A stretch of DNA of 64,000 bases from an uncultured Prevotellaceae bacterium (GTDB lineage: Bacteria > Bacteroidota > Bacteroidia > Bacteroidales > Muribaculaceae). Of the stretch, positions 37,308-45,879 are shown piece by piece (within the stretch, counting starts at the first letter, position 1; each line of letters opens with the position of its first letter). The position numbers were made by a program, and so were the translations under genes. The DNA lies in the NCBI GenBank assembly GCA_947165485.1, contig CAMVAP010000005.1, positions 27,607 to 91,606 of the forward strand, given 5' to 3'. Under the pieces are notes generated by a model. It was given only the letters and a program-made list of their open reading frames with translations, made no database searches and was not told where the DNA came from.

Positions 37308-37392
37308 AACGGCTAATTACACTAATTCTGCTTATTATTTAATTCGCTAAATTTGTAAAATTCGCCGTTAAAATATTTATTCGCCGTTTGAT
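37308..37392. repeat. Direct repeat, copy B, at the 3' end of the flippase gene
   Basis: An 85-base AT-rich copy of the element at 36786-36871 in the same orientation. It ends exactly at the stop codon region of the flippase gene (stop at 37394-37392). Together with copy A it brackets the GxxExxY gene. Confidence 0.88.
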
Positions 37393-38831
37393 TATCTGCG
37401 GTGGATGATGTCGATGGCCTCTTGAAGTTCGGGCATGCGGAATACCTTGGCTATCGCCAGATACACTACAATGCCCACAGGAATGCCTATCACTAGCTTC
37501 ACCACATCGTAGTCAAATGGCATGACGGCAAAATAAACAATCGCTCCCATGGCCAGTGAAGCCAGCAACGTTGGGGTCATGTCCATCATCTGTCTGAAGA
37601 AGCCCACATGGATCAGTTTGCCCGTATAATAGGTATTGATTGCCAAACAAATGATGGATGTACAGACCGAACCGATACAAATACCCATCACACCGAAGGG
37701 CACACAGATGAATATTGCAACCGTGATAATCGCCTTCTTGATGATTTCCAGCCTCAAGAAAAGGTCGCTCCTGCCCTTGACCTGCAACAGACTCAAGTTG
37801 ATGGCATGAACTGGATACCACATCGATGCGAAGCATATTACTTGCAGATAAGGGACGCATTGGGCCCACTTGTCAGTCACAAGACTGATCACCAAGGGAT
37901 GAGCCAGTGCCGCCATACCTACCATGATGGGGAAAACCAAAAACACCGTGAACCGCAACATGCGACGATAACTGCCTGCCAAGCGGGAGGTGTCCTCTTG
38001 TATCTGGCTGAGAACAGGAAATGTCACCTGTTGCAACACACCCGTCAAGCCTGTTGATGGGATTGACGCATAACCTTGGGCTCGTGAATATTGTCCCAAA
38101 TCGGCAGCCGAATAAAATTTACCAATAACAATCGGATAGATATTGGTATATATTGTGTCCAATAAGCCCGAAGCCAACAGCTTGGAACCATAACCCCACA
38201 GATACCCAAACGAAGCCCTGCTCCACTTGCCTCGTGGACGCCAAGGAGAGATTATCCATAGCAACAACAGACTTGTTGTCCCACTCACAAAGTGCTGTAT
38301 GACCAATGACCACACGCCAAAACCTCGATAAGCCGCTAATATGGCGACTACGCCAGCAATGACTTGTGATGTCACATTGATAATCATCTTAGCCTTAAAA
38401 TTCAACGCCCTCGAGAGCTGGGAATTTTGTACGATCCTTAATGATGAAACAATAAGCAGGAATCCTTCAACACGCAACAACGAGGATAATAATGGCTTGT
38501 CATAGAACTGGGCGACCCATGGGGCTATCAACCAGATGACACCTACCATCACAACAGCAACGACCACATTAAAGCAGAATGCAGTGGTATTATCATCTTC
38601 AGTCAAATTCGGCTTTCTTATTAACGCACCACCAAAGCCACTATTCACAAAAGTTCCAGCTATCGCGTTAAACACCCCTATCATAGCCAGCAGGCCATAA
38701 TCACTGGGGCTAAGCAATCGGGCCAAAATCACCCCTATCACAAAGCCGAAGCCCAGACTCACCACTTGGTTCAGTGAGGTCCAGGCAACACCCTTAACAG
38801 TCTTCTTCTTTAGCGACTCAGCCTTCTTCAA
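37392..38831 (-). CDS. Polysaccharide flippase, Wzx-type (flippase 1)
   Basis: A 479-residue MOP-superfamily exporter with about 12-14 helices (KGVAWTSLNQVVSLGFGFVI at the start, then LSPSDYGLLAMIGVFNAIAG and NSGFGGALIRKPNLTEDDN, typical of the WzxC/TuaB group). It should flip lipid-linked oligosaccharide across the inner membrane. The start overlaps the GNAT gene's end by 14 bases. The stop codon abuts repeat copy B. A second, unrelated-looking flippase is encoded at 25849, which is unusual for a single locus. Confidence 0.88.
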   Translation of the reverse strand: MKKAESLKKKTVKGVAWTSLNQVVSLGFGFVIGVILARLLSPSDYGLLAMIGVFNAIAGTFVNSGFGGALIRKPNLTEDDNTTAFCFNVVVAVVMVGVIWLIAPWVAQFYDKPLLSSLLRVEGFLLIVSSLRIVQNSQLSRALNFKAKMIINVTSQVIAGVVAILAAYRGFGVWSLVIQHFVSGTTSLLLLWIISPWRPRGKWSRASFGYLWGYGSKLLASGLLDTIYTNIYPIVIGKFYSAADLGQYSRAQGYASIPSTGLTGVLQQVTFPVLSQIQEDTSRLAGSYRRMLRFTVFLVFPIMVGMAALAHPLVISLVTDKWAQCVPYLQVICFASMWYPVHAINLSLLQVKGRSDLFLRLEIIKKAIITVAIFICVPFGVMGICIGSVCTSIICLAINTYYTGKLIHVGFFRQMMDMTPTLLASLAMGAIVYFAVMPFDYDVVKLVIGIPVGIVVYLAIAKVFRMPELQEAIDIIHRR

Positions 38832-39279
38832 TGGTTCGAGATACTAACGTATAGCAATTATCGTCTTCTGCAACAACACTAAAAGCATTCTTTAAGTATA
38901 GTTTATTTGCAGCGATGTTTCGCTTAGCACATTGAAGCCTAAAATGGGTGATTTCTTTTTTCCTCAAATAAGATTTAACTACGTTAATAGAATATGATGC
39001 AATACCATATCTTCGATATTTTGGCAACACGCAGAAATAAGTGCAATATCCTTCCTTTTTTATGACAGCTACATCATTGGCATAGAAAAACATTGTTGCA
39101 GCTAATTCTTGATCAAAATAGCATGTGAGAACGCAAGCATTTGATGAAAGCTTTAAAAGCCAATCACTTAAGTTTTCATCACGCAAATGAGTATTCGGAA
39201 TAAATGAATACGGATCAAATTGTGATAAAAGATCTTTAATTTCCTGCTGTGAGCAGTTATTAATTTTATAAGAAAGCAT
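38818..39279 (-). CDS. GNAT-type N-acetyltransferase
   Basis: A 153-residue protein with a GNAT fold: ACVLTCYFDQELAATMFFY, then the acetyl-CoA loop in FCVLPKYRRYGIASYSINVV (near residue 95; R/Q-x-x-G-x-A pattern), and RLQCAKRNIAANKLYLKNAF. It may acetylate an amino sugar made with the DegT aminotransferase encoded two genes upstream (inference). Strongly AT-rich. About 110 AT-rich bases without a gene separate it from the ATP-grasp gene. Confidence 0.78.
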   Translation of the reverse strand: MLSYKINNCSQQEIKDLLSQFDPYSFIPNTHLRDENLSDWLLKLSSNACVLTCYFDQELAATMFFYANDVAVIKKEGYCTYFCVLPKYRRYGIASYSINVVKSYLRKKEITHFRLQCAKRNIAANKLYLKNAFSVVAEDDNCYTLVSRTIEEG

Positions 39280-39392
39280 TATTCAACAGTGATGAAAAAA
39301 TCTGATCACCAAATTCACTCTAGAGACTATCATTAAGCTCACTCATCTTTAGTTTTGATAGACTAACTATGCCTAATCCATGACGATAAATA

Positions 39393-40607
39393 TCATTCTA
39401 CCACAACTAAAATATAAGAAGCAGGAGATAGAACAAAAGTGTTGAGTTCTTCACGGGTGTTGAAGCGCAGGAAAATGGTGCCCAGTGACTGGTTGGCACC
39501 GGTGAATGCTGATACCGCATCACCAGACCTGACCCACAAATCGCGTTCAACCAGATGATCGCGTTCAAAATCGGGATCGATGCGTAGTTCCTTAAAAATA
39601 CCATCCCGGTCGCTATGTAACACGTTAATGGCATAGTAACCATTGTAGTTGGGCTCATGGATTTCGGGAAGTGCCAGACCAACAGAAGCGCACACTTCAG
39701 CTTCAATGATATTCACATCGGCAGCATGGTTCAGAATTTCTGCGAGGCGGTTACCACCTGCTCGTGGCGAGACCTCCATGAGGTAGCATTTACCATCTGT
39801 GCACACGCGGCACTCAACATTGAACATGCCTGTAGTAATATGCAACAAGTCAAAGAGCCGCTGGAGCTGGTCTTTAAAATCCTGCTCATGCTTTTTACTC
39901 ATCGCCGATGGCCAAAATTCGCCTGAGGGAGCATAGGGATTCTCAGCTTCGTTGTCAAAAAATTGATCATAAAAACCATTATACTTCAACACTCCATTGA
40001 CCACAAAGCACTCATCACCCATTGAGGGTCCTTCTTTTTCCAGGAAATCCTCGATGATGAAGTGGCGGGAGGGGGAGCAGTCGAGGGCGTGGGCGATGGC
40101 GGCGGGAAGGTCGGCGGGGTCGTCAACACGGGTGACGCCTTTGCTGCCGGCGCTGTCCACGGGCTTGACGATGACGGGCCAGTTGAAGTAGTCGATATCC
40201 TTGAGGGCATCGTCACCCTCGCTATAGCCACGGGCGTTGGGCACATTGAAGCCGTTGTCGGCCAAGAACTTGCGGAACCTCGACTTGTCTTGCAGGATGC
40301 AAGCAGCCTCATAGCTGCACTGGAACGGCAGACCCATCTTCTCGGCTGTGTAGGCGGCAGCCACGACTCCGGGATCGACGGCAAAGGACATGATGCCGTC
40401 GATCTGCAACCGTTGCGCAAGCTCTAGCACTGCTTCCTTGTCGATGATGCTCACGTTATGGTACTCGTCGCTGTATTTGTGGGCGATATTATCGGGCAGA
40501 TAGTCCACAGTAATGACATGGATATCATGACGATGCGCTGCCTCGATGACAGGCAAGAGGTAGCGCAGGCCACCCAACAGCATCAATTTCTTCTTTTTCT
40601 GTGCCAT
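39393..40607 (-). CDS. ATP-grasp carboxylate ligase-like protein
   Basis: A 404-residue ATP-grasp protein: pre-ATP-grasp domain LMLLGGLRYLLPVIEAAHRH, substrate region DKSRFRKFLADNGFNVPNA (near 115), glycine-rich loop VKPVDSAGSKGVTRV (near 150), and metal-binding FNVECRV...YLMEVSPRAGGNR (near 285-300). It probably ligates a carboxylate to an amine, as carbamoyl-phosphate-synthetase-like ligases do; the substrate is unknown. The 5' half (40607 to ~40030) is very GC-rich while the 3' half is much more AT-rich, suggesting a recombination junction inside the gene. It follows the DegT gene by five bases. Confidence 0.83.
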   Translation of the reverse strand: MAQKKKKLMLLGGLRYLLPVIEAAHRHDIHVITVDYLPDNIAHKYSDEYHNVSIIDKEAVLELAQRLQIDGIMSFAVDPGVVAAAYTAEKMGLPFQCSYEAACILQDKSRFRKFLADNGFNVPNARGYSEGDDALKDIDYFNWPVIVKPVDSAGSKGVTRVDDPADLPAAIAHALDCSPSRHFIIEDFLEKEGPSMGDECFVVNGVLKYNGFYDQFFDNEAENPYAPSGEFWPSAMSKKHEQDFKDQLQRLFDLLHITTGMFNVECRVCTDGKCYLMEVSPRAGGNRLAEILNHAADVNIIEAEVCASVGLALPEIHEPNYNGYYAINVLHSDRDGIFKELRIDPDFERDHLVERDLWVRSGDAVSAFTGANQSLGTIFLRFNTREELNTFVLSPASYILVVVE

Positions 40608-40612
40608 GGGAT

Positions 40613-41734
40613 TTATTTTTTCAAGATCACATCGATGACGCGCTGCTGGTCGGCAGCGGTGAGTTCGTGGTGAATGGGCAGGCAGATGACGGTGTCGGCC
40701 ATGCGGGTGGCGTTGGGCAGGTTCTCGCGAGTGGCGCTGGGCAGGCCACGGTAGGTTGAGAAGCTGCTGATGAGCGGATAGAAGTAACGGCGGGCCAGGA
40801 TGCCGTGGTCGCGCAGCTTGAAGTAGAGCTCGTCACGCGTCATGCCATACTTGCCCGCATCCACAAAGATGGGGAAATAGCCATAGTTGTGGCGCACGCC
40901 TGGCATGTCGTCCCAGAAATCAATACCCTCAACTGGGCGCAACACCTCACGATAACGCACGGCCACCTGATGGCGCGCCTCGATGGCAGCATCCACCTGA
41001 CGCAGGTTGAGCAGGCCGAATGCAGCCCTCATCTCGTCCATCTTGCCGTTGATGCCAGGCGCCACCACCTCGGTCTCTCCGGCAAAGCCAAAGTTCTTGA
41101 GGTAGTCGATGCGCTGCTTCATCTTGGCGTCATGCATGACGAGGGCACCACCCTCGGTTGTGCCAAAGACCTTGGTACCATGGAAACTCAATGTGGACAT
41201 ATCACCCTCCTCGAGTATGCTCTTGCCATCCACCTCGATGCCGAAGGCATGGGCAGCATCATAGATGACCCGCAGGCCATACTTGTCGGCAATGGCCTGA
41301 ATCTCACTGGTGCGACACGGCTTGCCATACACATGCACCGGCATGATGGCAGTGGTGCGCGGCGTGATGGCCGCCTCAATGCGCTCGGGATCGATGCCGC
41401 CGGTCGCCAGGTCGATATCAACAAACACGGGCTTGATGCCGTTCCACCACAACGAGTGGGTGGTTGCCACAAAGCTGTAAGGGGTCGTGATGACCTCCCC
41501 ATTGATGTTCAACGCCTGTAGGGCTGTGATGAGCGGCAACGTGCCATTGGTAAAAACGCTGATGTAGGGCACCTTGAGATACTCACACAGGGCTGCTTCA
41601 AACTGGCGATGGAACTGCCCGTTATTGGTTACCCACTTGCGGTCCCAAATCTCCTTGAGCATCTCATGAAACTCATTCAGATCGGGCAGCAGCGGCGATG
41701 TCACCGTAATGATATTCTTATCCATATTTCCCAC
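40613..41734 (-). CDS. DegT/DnrJ/EryC1/StrS-family PLP-dependent sugar aminotransferase
   Basis: A 373-residue fold-type I aminotransferase. The PLP-binding lysine is in STLSFHGTKVFGTTEGGALV (near 190); the cofactor-site FTNGTLPLITALQAL (near 60) and VIYDAAHAFG (near 160) are also present. The family transfers an amino group to keto-sugar nucleotides. It is the first gene of the polysaccharide locus. The start may be Met1 or Met4 (41725). It is GC-rich like the core chromosome. Confidence 0.9.
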   Translation of the reverse strand: MGNMDKNIITVTSPLLPDLNEFHEMLKEIWDRKWVTNNGQFHRQFEAALCEYLKVPYISVFTNGTLPLITALQALNINGEVITTPYSFVATTHSLWWNGIKPVFVDIDLATGGIDPERIEAAITPRTTAIMPVHVYGKPCRTSEIQAIADKYGLRVIYDAAHAFGIEVDGKSILEEGDMSTLSFHGTKVFGTTEGGALVMHDAKMKQRIDYLKNFGFAGETEVVAPGINGKMDEMRAAFGLLNLRQVDAAIEARHQVAVRYREVLRPVEGIDFWDDMPGVRHNYGYFPIFVDAGKYGMTRDELYFKLRDHGILARRYFYPLISSFSTYRGLPSATRENLPNATRMADTVICLPIHHELTAADQQRVIDVILKK

Positions 41735-42063
41735 TATATTGGTCTAACTGCTAGAAACCCATTCATCAGGCAACTGCAGTGCAAATCATAATACACACAA
41801 CGGGGGTCACCGGGTCCTGGAGGGGGAGGCGGTGAACGGGTGGAGAGCGGGTAATGCTGGCGACACTATCGCAGTAGTCATTATCAGCGGGTTACCTGTT
41901 GCTATGTTGTAGTGGCGTGTGACCGCAATGGGTTGGTCACGCCCCTAGAATTGACAAAATTAGTTTTTTTCCCCCATGTACACAACTTTTGTCTAGAAAA
42001 TTGACAAAAAAAATGCAGCGACAAAGCCGCTGCACATGCTAGTGTTGACACGATGTGGAGGCA
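41735..42063. other. 329-base intergenic region between the salvage operon and the polysaccharide locus
   Basis: No gene is seen. It contains a hairpin (GGCGTG-t-GACC at 41915-41925 with GGTC-a-CGCC at 41936-41944), two AT-rich TTGACAAAA copies near 41950 and 42000, an inverted repeat TTTTGTC/GACAAAA (41988-42007) and the terminator of the upstream operon (42003-42034). No convincing promoter for the polysaccharide locus was found; TATGATTTG on the minus strand near 41784 is only a partial match. Confidence 0.65.
42003..42034 (-). terminator. Intrinsic terminator of the peptidoglycan-salvage operon
   Basis: On the minus strand TGCAGCG (42034-42028) pairs with CGCTGCA (42020-42014) around GCTTTGT, followed by TTTTTTTT (42013 downward). 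It lies 30 bases after the stop of the SGNH hydrolase gene. Confidence 0.88.
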
Positions 42064-42717
42064 CTATCGGATGAATGGCCTGATGGCATCGCGCCAGATG
42101 AGGTACCCCTTGCCCATGAGGTGGAGTCCATCGTTGGTGAGGTCGGCACGCAGGTGCCCGTTCTCGTCGGCAAACAGGGGATAAAGGTTGATCCATGTGA
42201 CCCCCTGGCGACGGGCGACCTGTTCCAGCAACAGGTTAGCCTCGACAACAACGTGGTCTCTCCCCTTGAGGAGTTTCCACTCGCGCACATCGTTATTGAA
42301 CGGCAACAGGCTCTGCAGGTAGATCTTGGTCCTCGGGGAGCCCTGCTTGACCATGACGATCAGCTTCTCCATGGCTCGTGCAATACTGTCGGCGGTGACG
42401 TCGTGGGAGATGTCGTTCACACCGCCCATGATAAACAATTTCCTGGGCTGTCCTTCAATGATGGGACCGATACGGTCAATCAGCCCCTGGACGATGTCAC
42501 CCACGATGCCGCGGTTCTTGATGTGACGATTACCCAGCAGTTCGTTAAACTCACAGCCGTCGGTGAGGCTGTTGCCCAGCATGACGATGTCCTTCTTGCC
42601 GATGGGCAGCTGGTCAAACAAGGTCGCACGCCGGGCATAATAGGGGTCCTGATTGGCTTGGGCAAGGCCTGTGAGACACACCACTGCCAATAACAGGAGT
42701 ATTGATATTCTTTTCAT
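42064..42717 (-). CDS. Secreted SGNH/GDSL-family hydrolase
   Basis: About 217 residues when started at the internal methionine (42717), which gives a clean signal peptide (MKRISILLLLAVVCLTGLAQA); the open frame starts at 42729. SGNH blocks: I GNSLTDG (Ser nucleophile), III GGVND, V DGLHLMGKGY (catalytic Asp and His). Such enzymes are esterases; next to murQ, an O-deacetylase of MurNAc or a related sugar is plausible (inference). It is the last gene of the operon, ending before a strong terminator. A 148-base gap carrying a dispersed repeat separates it from murQ. Confidence 0.86.
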   Translation of the reverse strand: MKRISILLLLAVVCLTGLAQANQDPYYARRATLFDQLPIGKKDIVMLGNSLTDGCEFNELLGNRHIKNRGIVGDIVQGLIDRIGPIIEGQPRKLFIMGGVNDISHDVTADSIARAMEKLIVMVKQGSPRTKIYLQSLLPFNNDVREWKLLKGRDHVVVEANLLLEQVARRQGVTWINLYPLFADENGHLRADLTNDGLHLMGKGYLIWRDAIRPFIR

Positions 42718-42736
42718 TTCACAATTCACTGGTTAC

Positions 42737-42835
42737 AGAGGCTGTGCCATAATTCCGCATCATGTTTTTAATCGGTCTAAAGGTTCTCGAGCGAGGCTCG
42801 ATCAAAGGTACCAAAAGCCAATTATTCACACCCTC
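42737..42835. repeat. Dispersed intergenic repeat, copy 1
   Basis: Begins AGAGGCTGTGCCATAAT and ends CACACCCTC-like (CACCCTC). Its first 44 bases match those of the copy at 51577-51666 at 38 positions, and both contain a hairpin (here TCGAGC/GCTCGA, 42787-42801) and a similar right end. It is in the gap between murQ and the SGNH gene. Confidence 0.75.
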
Positions 42836-42877
42836 ATAGATTAACACTGACGCGATAATCGCGATGCAATAGTGCTG

Positions 42878-43696
42878 TTAACTGTTTTCCCGATAGGCAT
42901 CAATGGCCTTCTTGACCGACCCATGGAGCAGCAGCAAGCGCTTGGCGTCCTCATAGGGCAGCTTGAGCTCCTCAACCAGCCAGCGCGTGCCACGGTCCAC
43001 CAGTTTCTGGTTGGTGAGTTGCATGTTCACCATCTTGTTGCCCTTGACGCGCCCCATCTGTATCATCACGCTGGTCGAGATCATGTTGCAGATGAGTTTC
43101 TGCCCCGTACCGCTCTTCATGCGCGAACTGCCCGTGACATACTCGGGGCCAACAATCATCTCGATAGGCACCTCGGCCACCTCGCTCACGGGAGCGTCGG
43201 GGTTGCTGGTGATCGCTGCCGTGAGGCAGCCATTGGCTCGCGCGTCACGCAGGGCACCGATCACATAGGGGGTTGTCCCCGAAGCCGCGATGCCGATGAC
43301 CGTGTCGAGCGGTGTCACATGATACTCTTGCAGGTCTTTCCATCCCTGCTCGGTGTCATCCTCGGCATTCTCGACGGCATTGCGCAGGGCAACATCACCT
43401 CCTGCAATGATGCCGATGATCCATCCAGGCGACATGCCGAACGTGGGTGGTATCTCACTGGCATCCAGCACACCCAGACGGCCACTGGTGCCGGCTCCCA
43501 TGTAAAAGATGCGTCCGCCTTTTTTCATGCGTTCGACAATACCTGTGACGAGTTTCTCGATTTGAGGAATCGCCAGCTGCACCGCATCGGCCACCTTGTG
43601 GTCCTCCTGGTTAATCTCGGTGAGCAGTTCATGCACCGACTTCTTTTCCAGGTTGTCATATAGCGACTCTTGTTCGCTGATTTTCACAAAAGCCAT
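42878..43696 (-). CDS. murQ: N-acetylmuramic acid 6-phosphate etherase
   Basis: A 272-residue SIS-domain enzyme that splits D-lactate from MurNAc-6-phosphate to give GlcNAc-6-phosphate in the cytoplasm. The phosphosugar loop FYMGAGTSGRLGVLDASEIP (near 65), the catalytic Glu in SEIPPTF and the GxAASGTTPYV-type loop (GIAASGTTPYVIGAL near 125) are all present, as is VTGSSRMKSGTGQK (near 170). Full length. Together with the sugar kinase immediately upstream it forms the classic kinase-etherase pair for MurNAc use. Confidence 0.96.
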   Translation of the reverse strand: MAFVKISEQESLYDNLEKKSVHELLTEINQEDHKVADAVQLAIPQIEKLVTGIVERMKKGGRIFYMGAGTSGRLGVLDASEIPPTFGMSPGWIIGIIAGGDVALRNAVENAEDDTEQGWKDLQEYHVTPLDTVIGIAASGTTPYVIGALRDARANGCLTAAITSNPDAPVSEVAEVPIEMIVGPEYVTGSSRMKSGTGQKLICNMISTSVMIQMGRVKGNKMVNMQLTNQKLVDRGTRWLVEELKLPYEDAKRLLLLHGSVKKAIDAYRENS

Positions 43697-43737
43697 AATC
43701 TAATCAAATTTTTATTCTACTATACTAGCAAATCACA

Positions 43738-44589
43738 TCACTCGGTGGTCGAGTGGTATTTCACGAGGCCTTCCATCGGGTCCTTCATGATAACACCGAT
43801 AGTGATCCCCTGTGCCTGGGCGGCCTCTTGCAGCACGGCTTTTTCACACAAGGCGATAGATCCCACAAAGTTGCAGGGCAGTTCCTTGTAATGGGGATAA
43901 CTGGCGACGTTGCGCTTGAAGAAATCGGTGAACGAGCGCAAGACGATGTCATGAATCGAGGGCTCCTCGATGTTGTGCTCCAAGAAGGGGGCGAACTGTG
44001 CCAGGAAACGGTTGGCAGCGGGTTTGCGATAGACCGAGGTGATAATGGTCGTGTAATCCAGGTTATACTCCTTCATGAACTTGTCACACAGGTGCTGGGG
44101 CAACTGCTTCTTCAACACGTCACCCACGAGCAGTTTGCCCAGCACGGCGCCACTACCCTCGTCACCCAGGATATAGCCCAGAGGAGACACGTTCATCACC
44201 ACTTTTTCACCGTCATAGTAGCACGAATTGCTACCCGTGCCCAGGATGCACGCGATACCTGGCTTGCGCCCACACACGGCACGTGCCGCAGCCAGCAGGT
44301 CACTGGCCACCTCCACCTTACCCGCACAGGGCAAGTTGGCGCGCAGGGCATTGACCACCTGCTGCTTGATCTCGTCCGAGATGATACCTGCGCCATAGTA
44401 GTATATCTCATCCACCTTGTAGTTGGTGAGATGGGGCATCAGCTCACGCTTGATCTGTTCCTTCATTTCCTCCTCGGTGAGCAGGAGGGCATTCATGCCG
44501 GTAGTAAAAATCTGAGCTACCTTCTCTTTTCCGTTGAGCAGCGTCCAGTTGATCTTAGTGGAGCCGCAGTCAGCTATTAGAATCATCAT
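43738..44589 (-). CDS. BadF/BadG-type sugar kinase, MurK-like
   Basis: A 283-residue ASKHA-fold kinase. Phosphate-1 motif is ADCGSTKINW (residues 6-15), phosphate-2 region ACILGTGSNSCYYDG (near 112), and adenosine region GDEGSGAVLGKLLVG (near 145). Relatives phosphorylate GlcNAc or MurNAc; next to murQ and namZ a MurNAc/GlcNAc 6-kinase (MurK of Tannerella is the known precedent) is likely. It is coupled to murQ by a 41-base gap. A hairpin (44627-44648) lies in the 85-base gap upstream. A diverged paralogue is at 56567. Confidence 0.86.
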   Translation of the reverse strand: MMILIADCGSTKINWTLLNGKEKVAQIFTTGMNALLLTEEEMKEQIKRELMPHLTNYKVDEIYYYGAGIISDEIKQQVVNALRANLPCAGKVEVASDLLAAARAVCGRKPGIACILGTGSNSCYYDGEKVVMNVSPLGYILGDEGSGAVLGKLLVGDVLKKQLPQHLCDKFMKEYNLDYTTIITSVYRKPAANRFLAQFAPFLEHNIEEPSIHDIVLRSFTDFFKRNVASYPHYKELPCNFVGSIALCEKAVLQEAAQAQGITIGVIMKDPMEGLVKYHSTTE

Positions 44590-44674
44590 TTTATCTTAGT
44601 TGTTTAGTTGTTAGTTACTTGTCGTGCCGTGGATGAAGCCGCGGCATAATTTAACACTGAGTGGGAGGGGGTAG

Positions 44675-45835
44675 TTATATCTTAATATAGATCTTTTTCT
44701 TATACAGGATGTGACCGATTGCCCAGTTGAGCAGCACAAAGGCGATGGCATAGAATGCCGAAGCCGTGTACTCGTTGCTGAACGACAGGAAGAAGTGGTA
44801 CACCGCACTGTGGATGGTCACGTTACCGCCCTCGGCATCATGACCGACGGGAATAGCGCCAAACAGGATGGCCAGCACTGTTCCCAGCAGGTAAAGCGCC
44901 AGCGGATTGACACCAAACGACTCAAAGAACCTCGTCCAGCCACCTTTCTTGCCCTTGACATCCACAAAGTGGATGAGCATGGCCTGAATGCACATCGCCA
45001 TGCCACAGGTAATCATCACAAACGTGGAAGACCACATCTTCTTGCCACAGGGGATGCCATATTGCAGCAACCAGCCCGCCAGCAGCATCAGCGTGCCCCA
45101 CAACAGCATGGTGGTCACACGCTCGGTATTATTGTGCACGGCCAGGATCATGCGACCCACCAGATACCCGATGAGCACATGGGCGATGCACGGCAAGGTG
45201 CTCAAGATGCCTTCGGGGTCAAAGGATATCTGTTCCCCATAGGCGCTCTCGTGATACATGTGATTGGTGCCCAGCACGCTGTTGTCGATTTGGGCAATGA
45301 TGTTGTCGAGCGAGAAATCATAACCGTTGCCCAAGCCCAGGATGAGGGCATAGGCCACCAGTATACCACCCACCAGCCATGGGATGAAACCGCGCTTGAA
45401 CAACACAGCACACAACGACCCGAAGAAATAGACCAGCGCCAAGCGTTGGAACACACCCAGGTAGCGCAACGTGTCCAGGTTGTTGACCGCCTCGACAAAC
45501 GGATCGCCCTTGCACAGTCCCCGCACCAGGTGGCCGAACCATTGCACCGCCCAACCGATGAGGAAAAGTATCACCGTGCGACGCACGATTTTTCCCATCA
45601 GCGGTCCCGACAGCCTGTAATTGAACTTCTTCAACGAGAAGGCCATCGACACGCCCATGCAGAACACAAAAAACGGGAACACCAGGTCGGTGGGCGACAA
45701 TCCTATCCACTCGGCGTGCTCCAGCGGGCGATAGATATAGCTCCACGTGCCAGGATTATTCACCAGCAGCATCCCCGCGATAGTAATACCGCGCAGGATA
45801 TCTAGCGATAGCAATCGTTTATTTTCTTTACTCAT
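44675..45835 (-). CDS. NagX-like heparan-alpha-glucosaminide N-acetyltransferase-type membrane protein
   Basis: The start is at 45835 (SKENKRLLSLDILRG), as the longer frame to 45940 would run through an intergenic repeat and overlap namZ. It is a multi-spanning membrane protein of ~386 residues with ~10 helices. RLLSLDILRGITIAGMLLVN at the N-terminus and PTDLVFPFFVFCMGVSMAFS are typical of the HGSNAT/NagX (DUF5009) family. In bacteria NagX-type proteins occur with GlcNAc and peptidoglycan-sugar catabolic genes; acetylation or transport of amino sugars is proposed but not shown. Confidence 0.82.
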   Translation of the reverse strand: MSKENKRLLSLDILRGITIAGMLLVNNPGTWSYIYRPLEHAEWIGLSPTDLVFPFFVFCMGVSMAFSLKKFNYRLSGPLMGKIVRRTVILFLIGWAVQWFGHLVRGLCKGDPFVEAVNNLDTLRYLGVFQRLALVYFFGSLCAVLFKRGFIPWLVGGILVAYALILGLGNGYDFSLDNIIAQIDNSVLGTNHMYHESAYGEQISFDPEGILSTLPCIAHVLIGYLVGRMILAVHNNTERVTTMLLWGTLMLLAGWLLQYGIPCGKKMWSSTFVMITCGMAMCIQAMLIHFVDVKGKKGGWTRFFESFGVNPLALYLLGTVLAILFGAIPVGHDAEGGNVTIHSAVYHFFLSFSNEYTASAFYAIAFVLLNWAIGHILYKKKIYIKI

Positions 45836-45849
45836 AATTTTTAACTTTT

Positions 45850-45876
45850 GGGACAAAAGAACCGTCCCTTTGTCCC
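45850..45876. repeat. Short palindromic intergenic repeat with AGAACCGTCCC loop
   Basis: GGGACAAA (45850-45857) and TTTGTCCC (45869-45876) flank AGAACCGTCCC in the 44-base gap between namZ and the NagX-like gene. A related core occurs at 50584-50603. Confidence 0.8.
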
Positions 45877-45879
45877 ATT

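Noticed and set aside
41948..42010. TTGACA-like boxes as sigma-70 promoters for the polysaccharide locus
   Set aside because: Bacteroidota promoters do not use TTGACA, no TAnnTTTG follows at the correct spacing, and the region overlaps a terminator.
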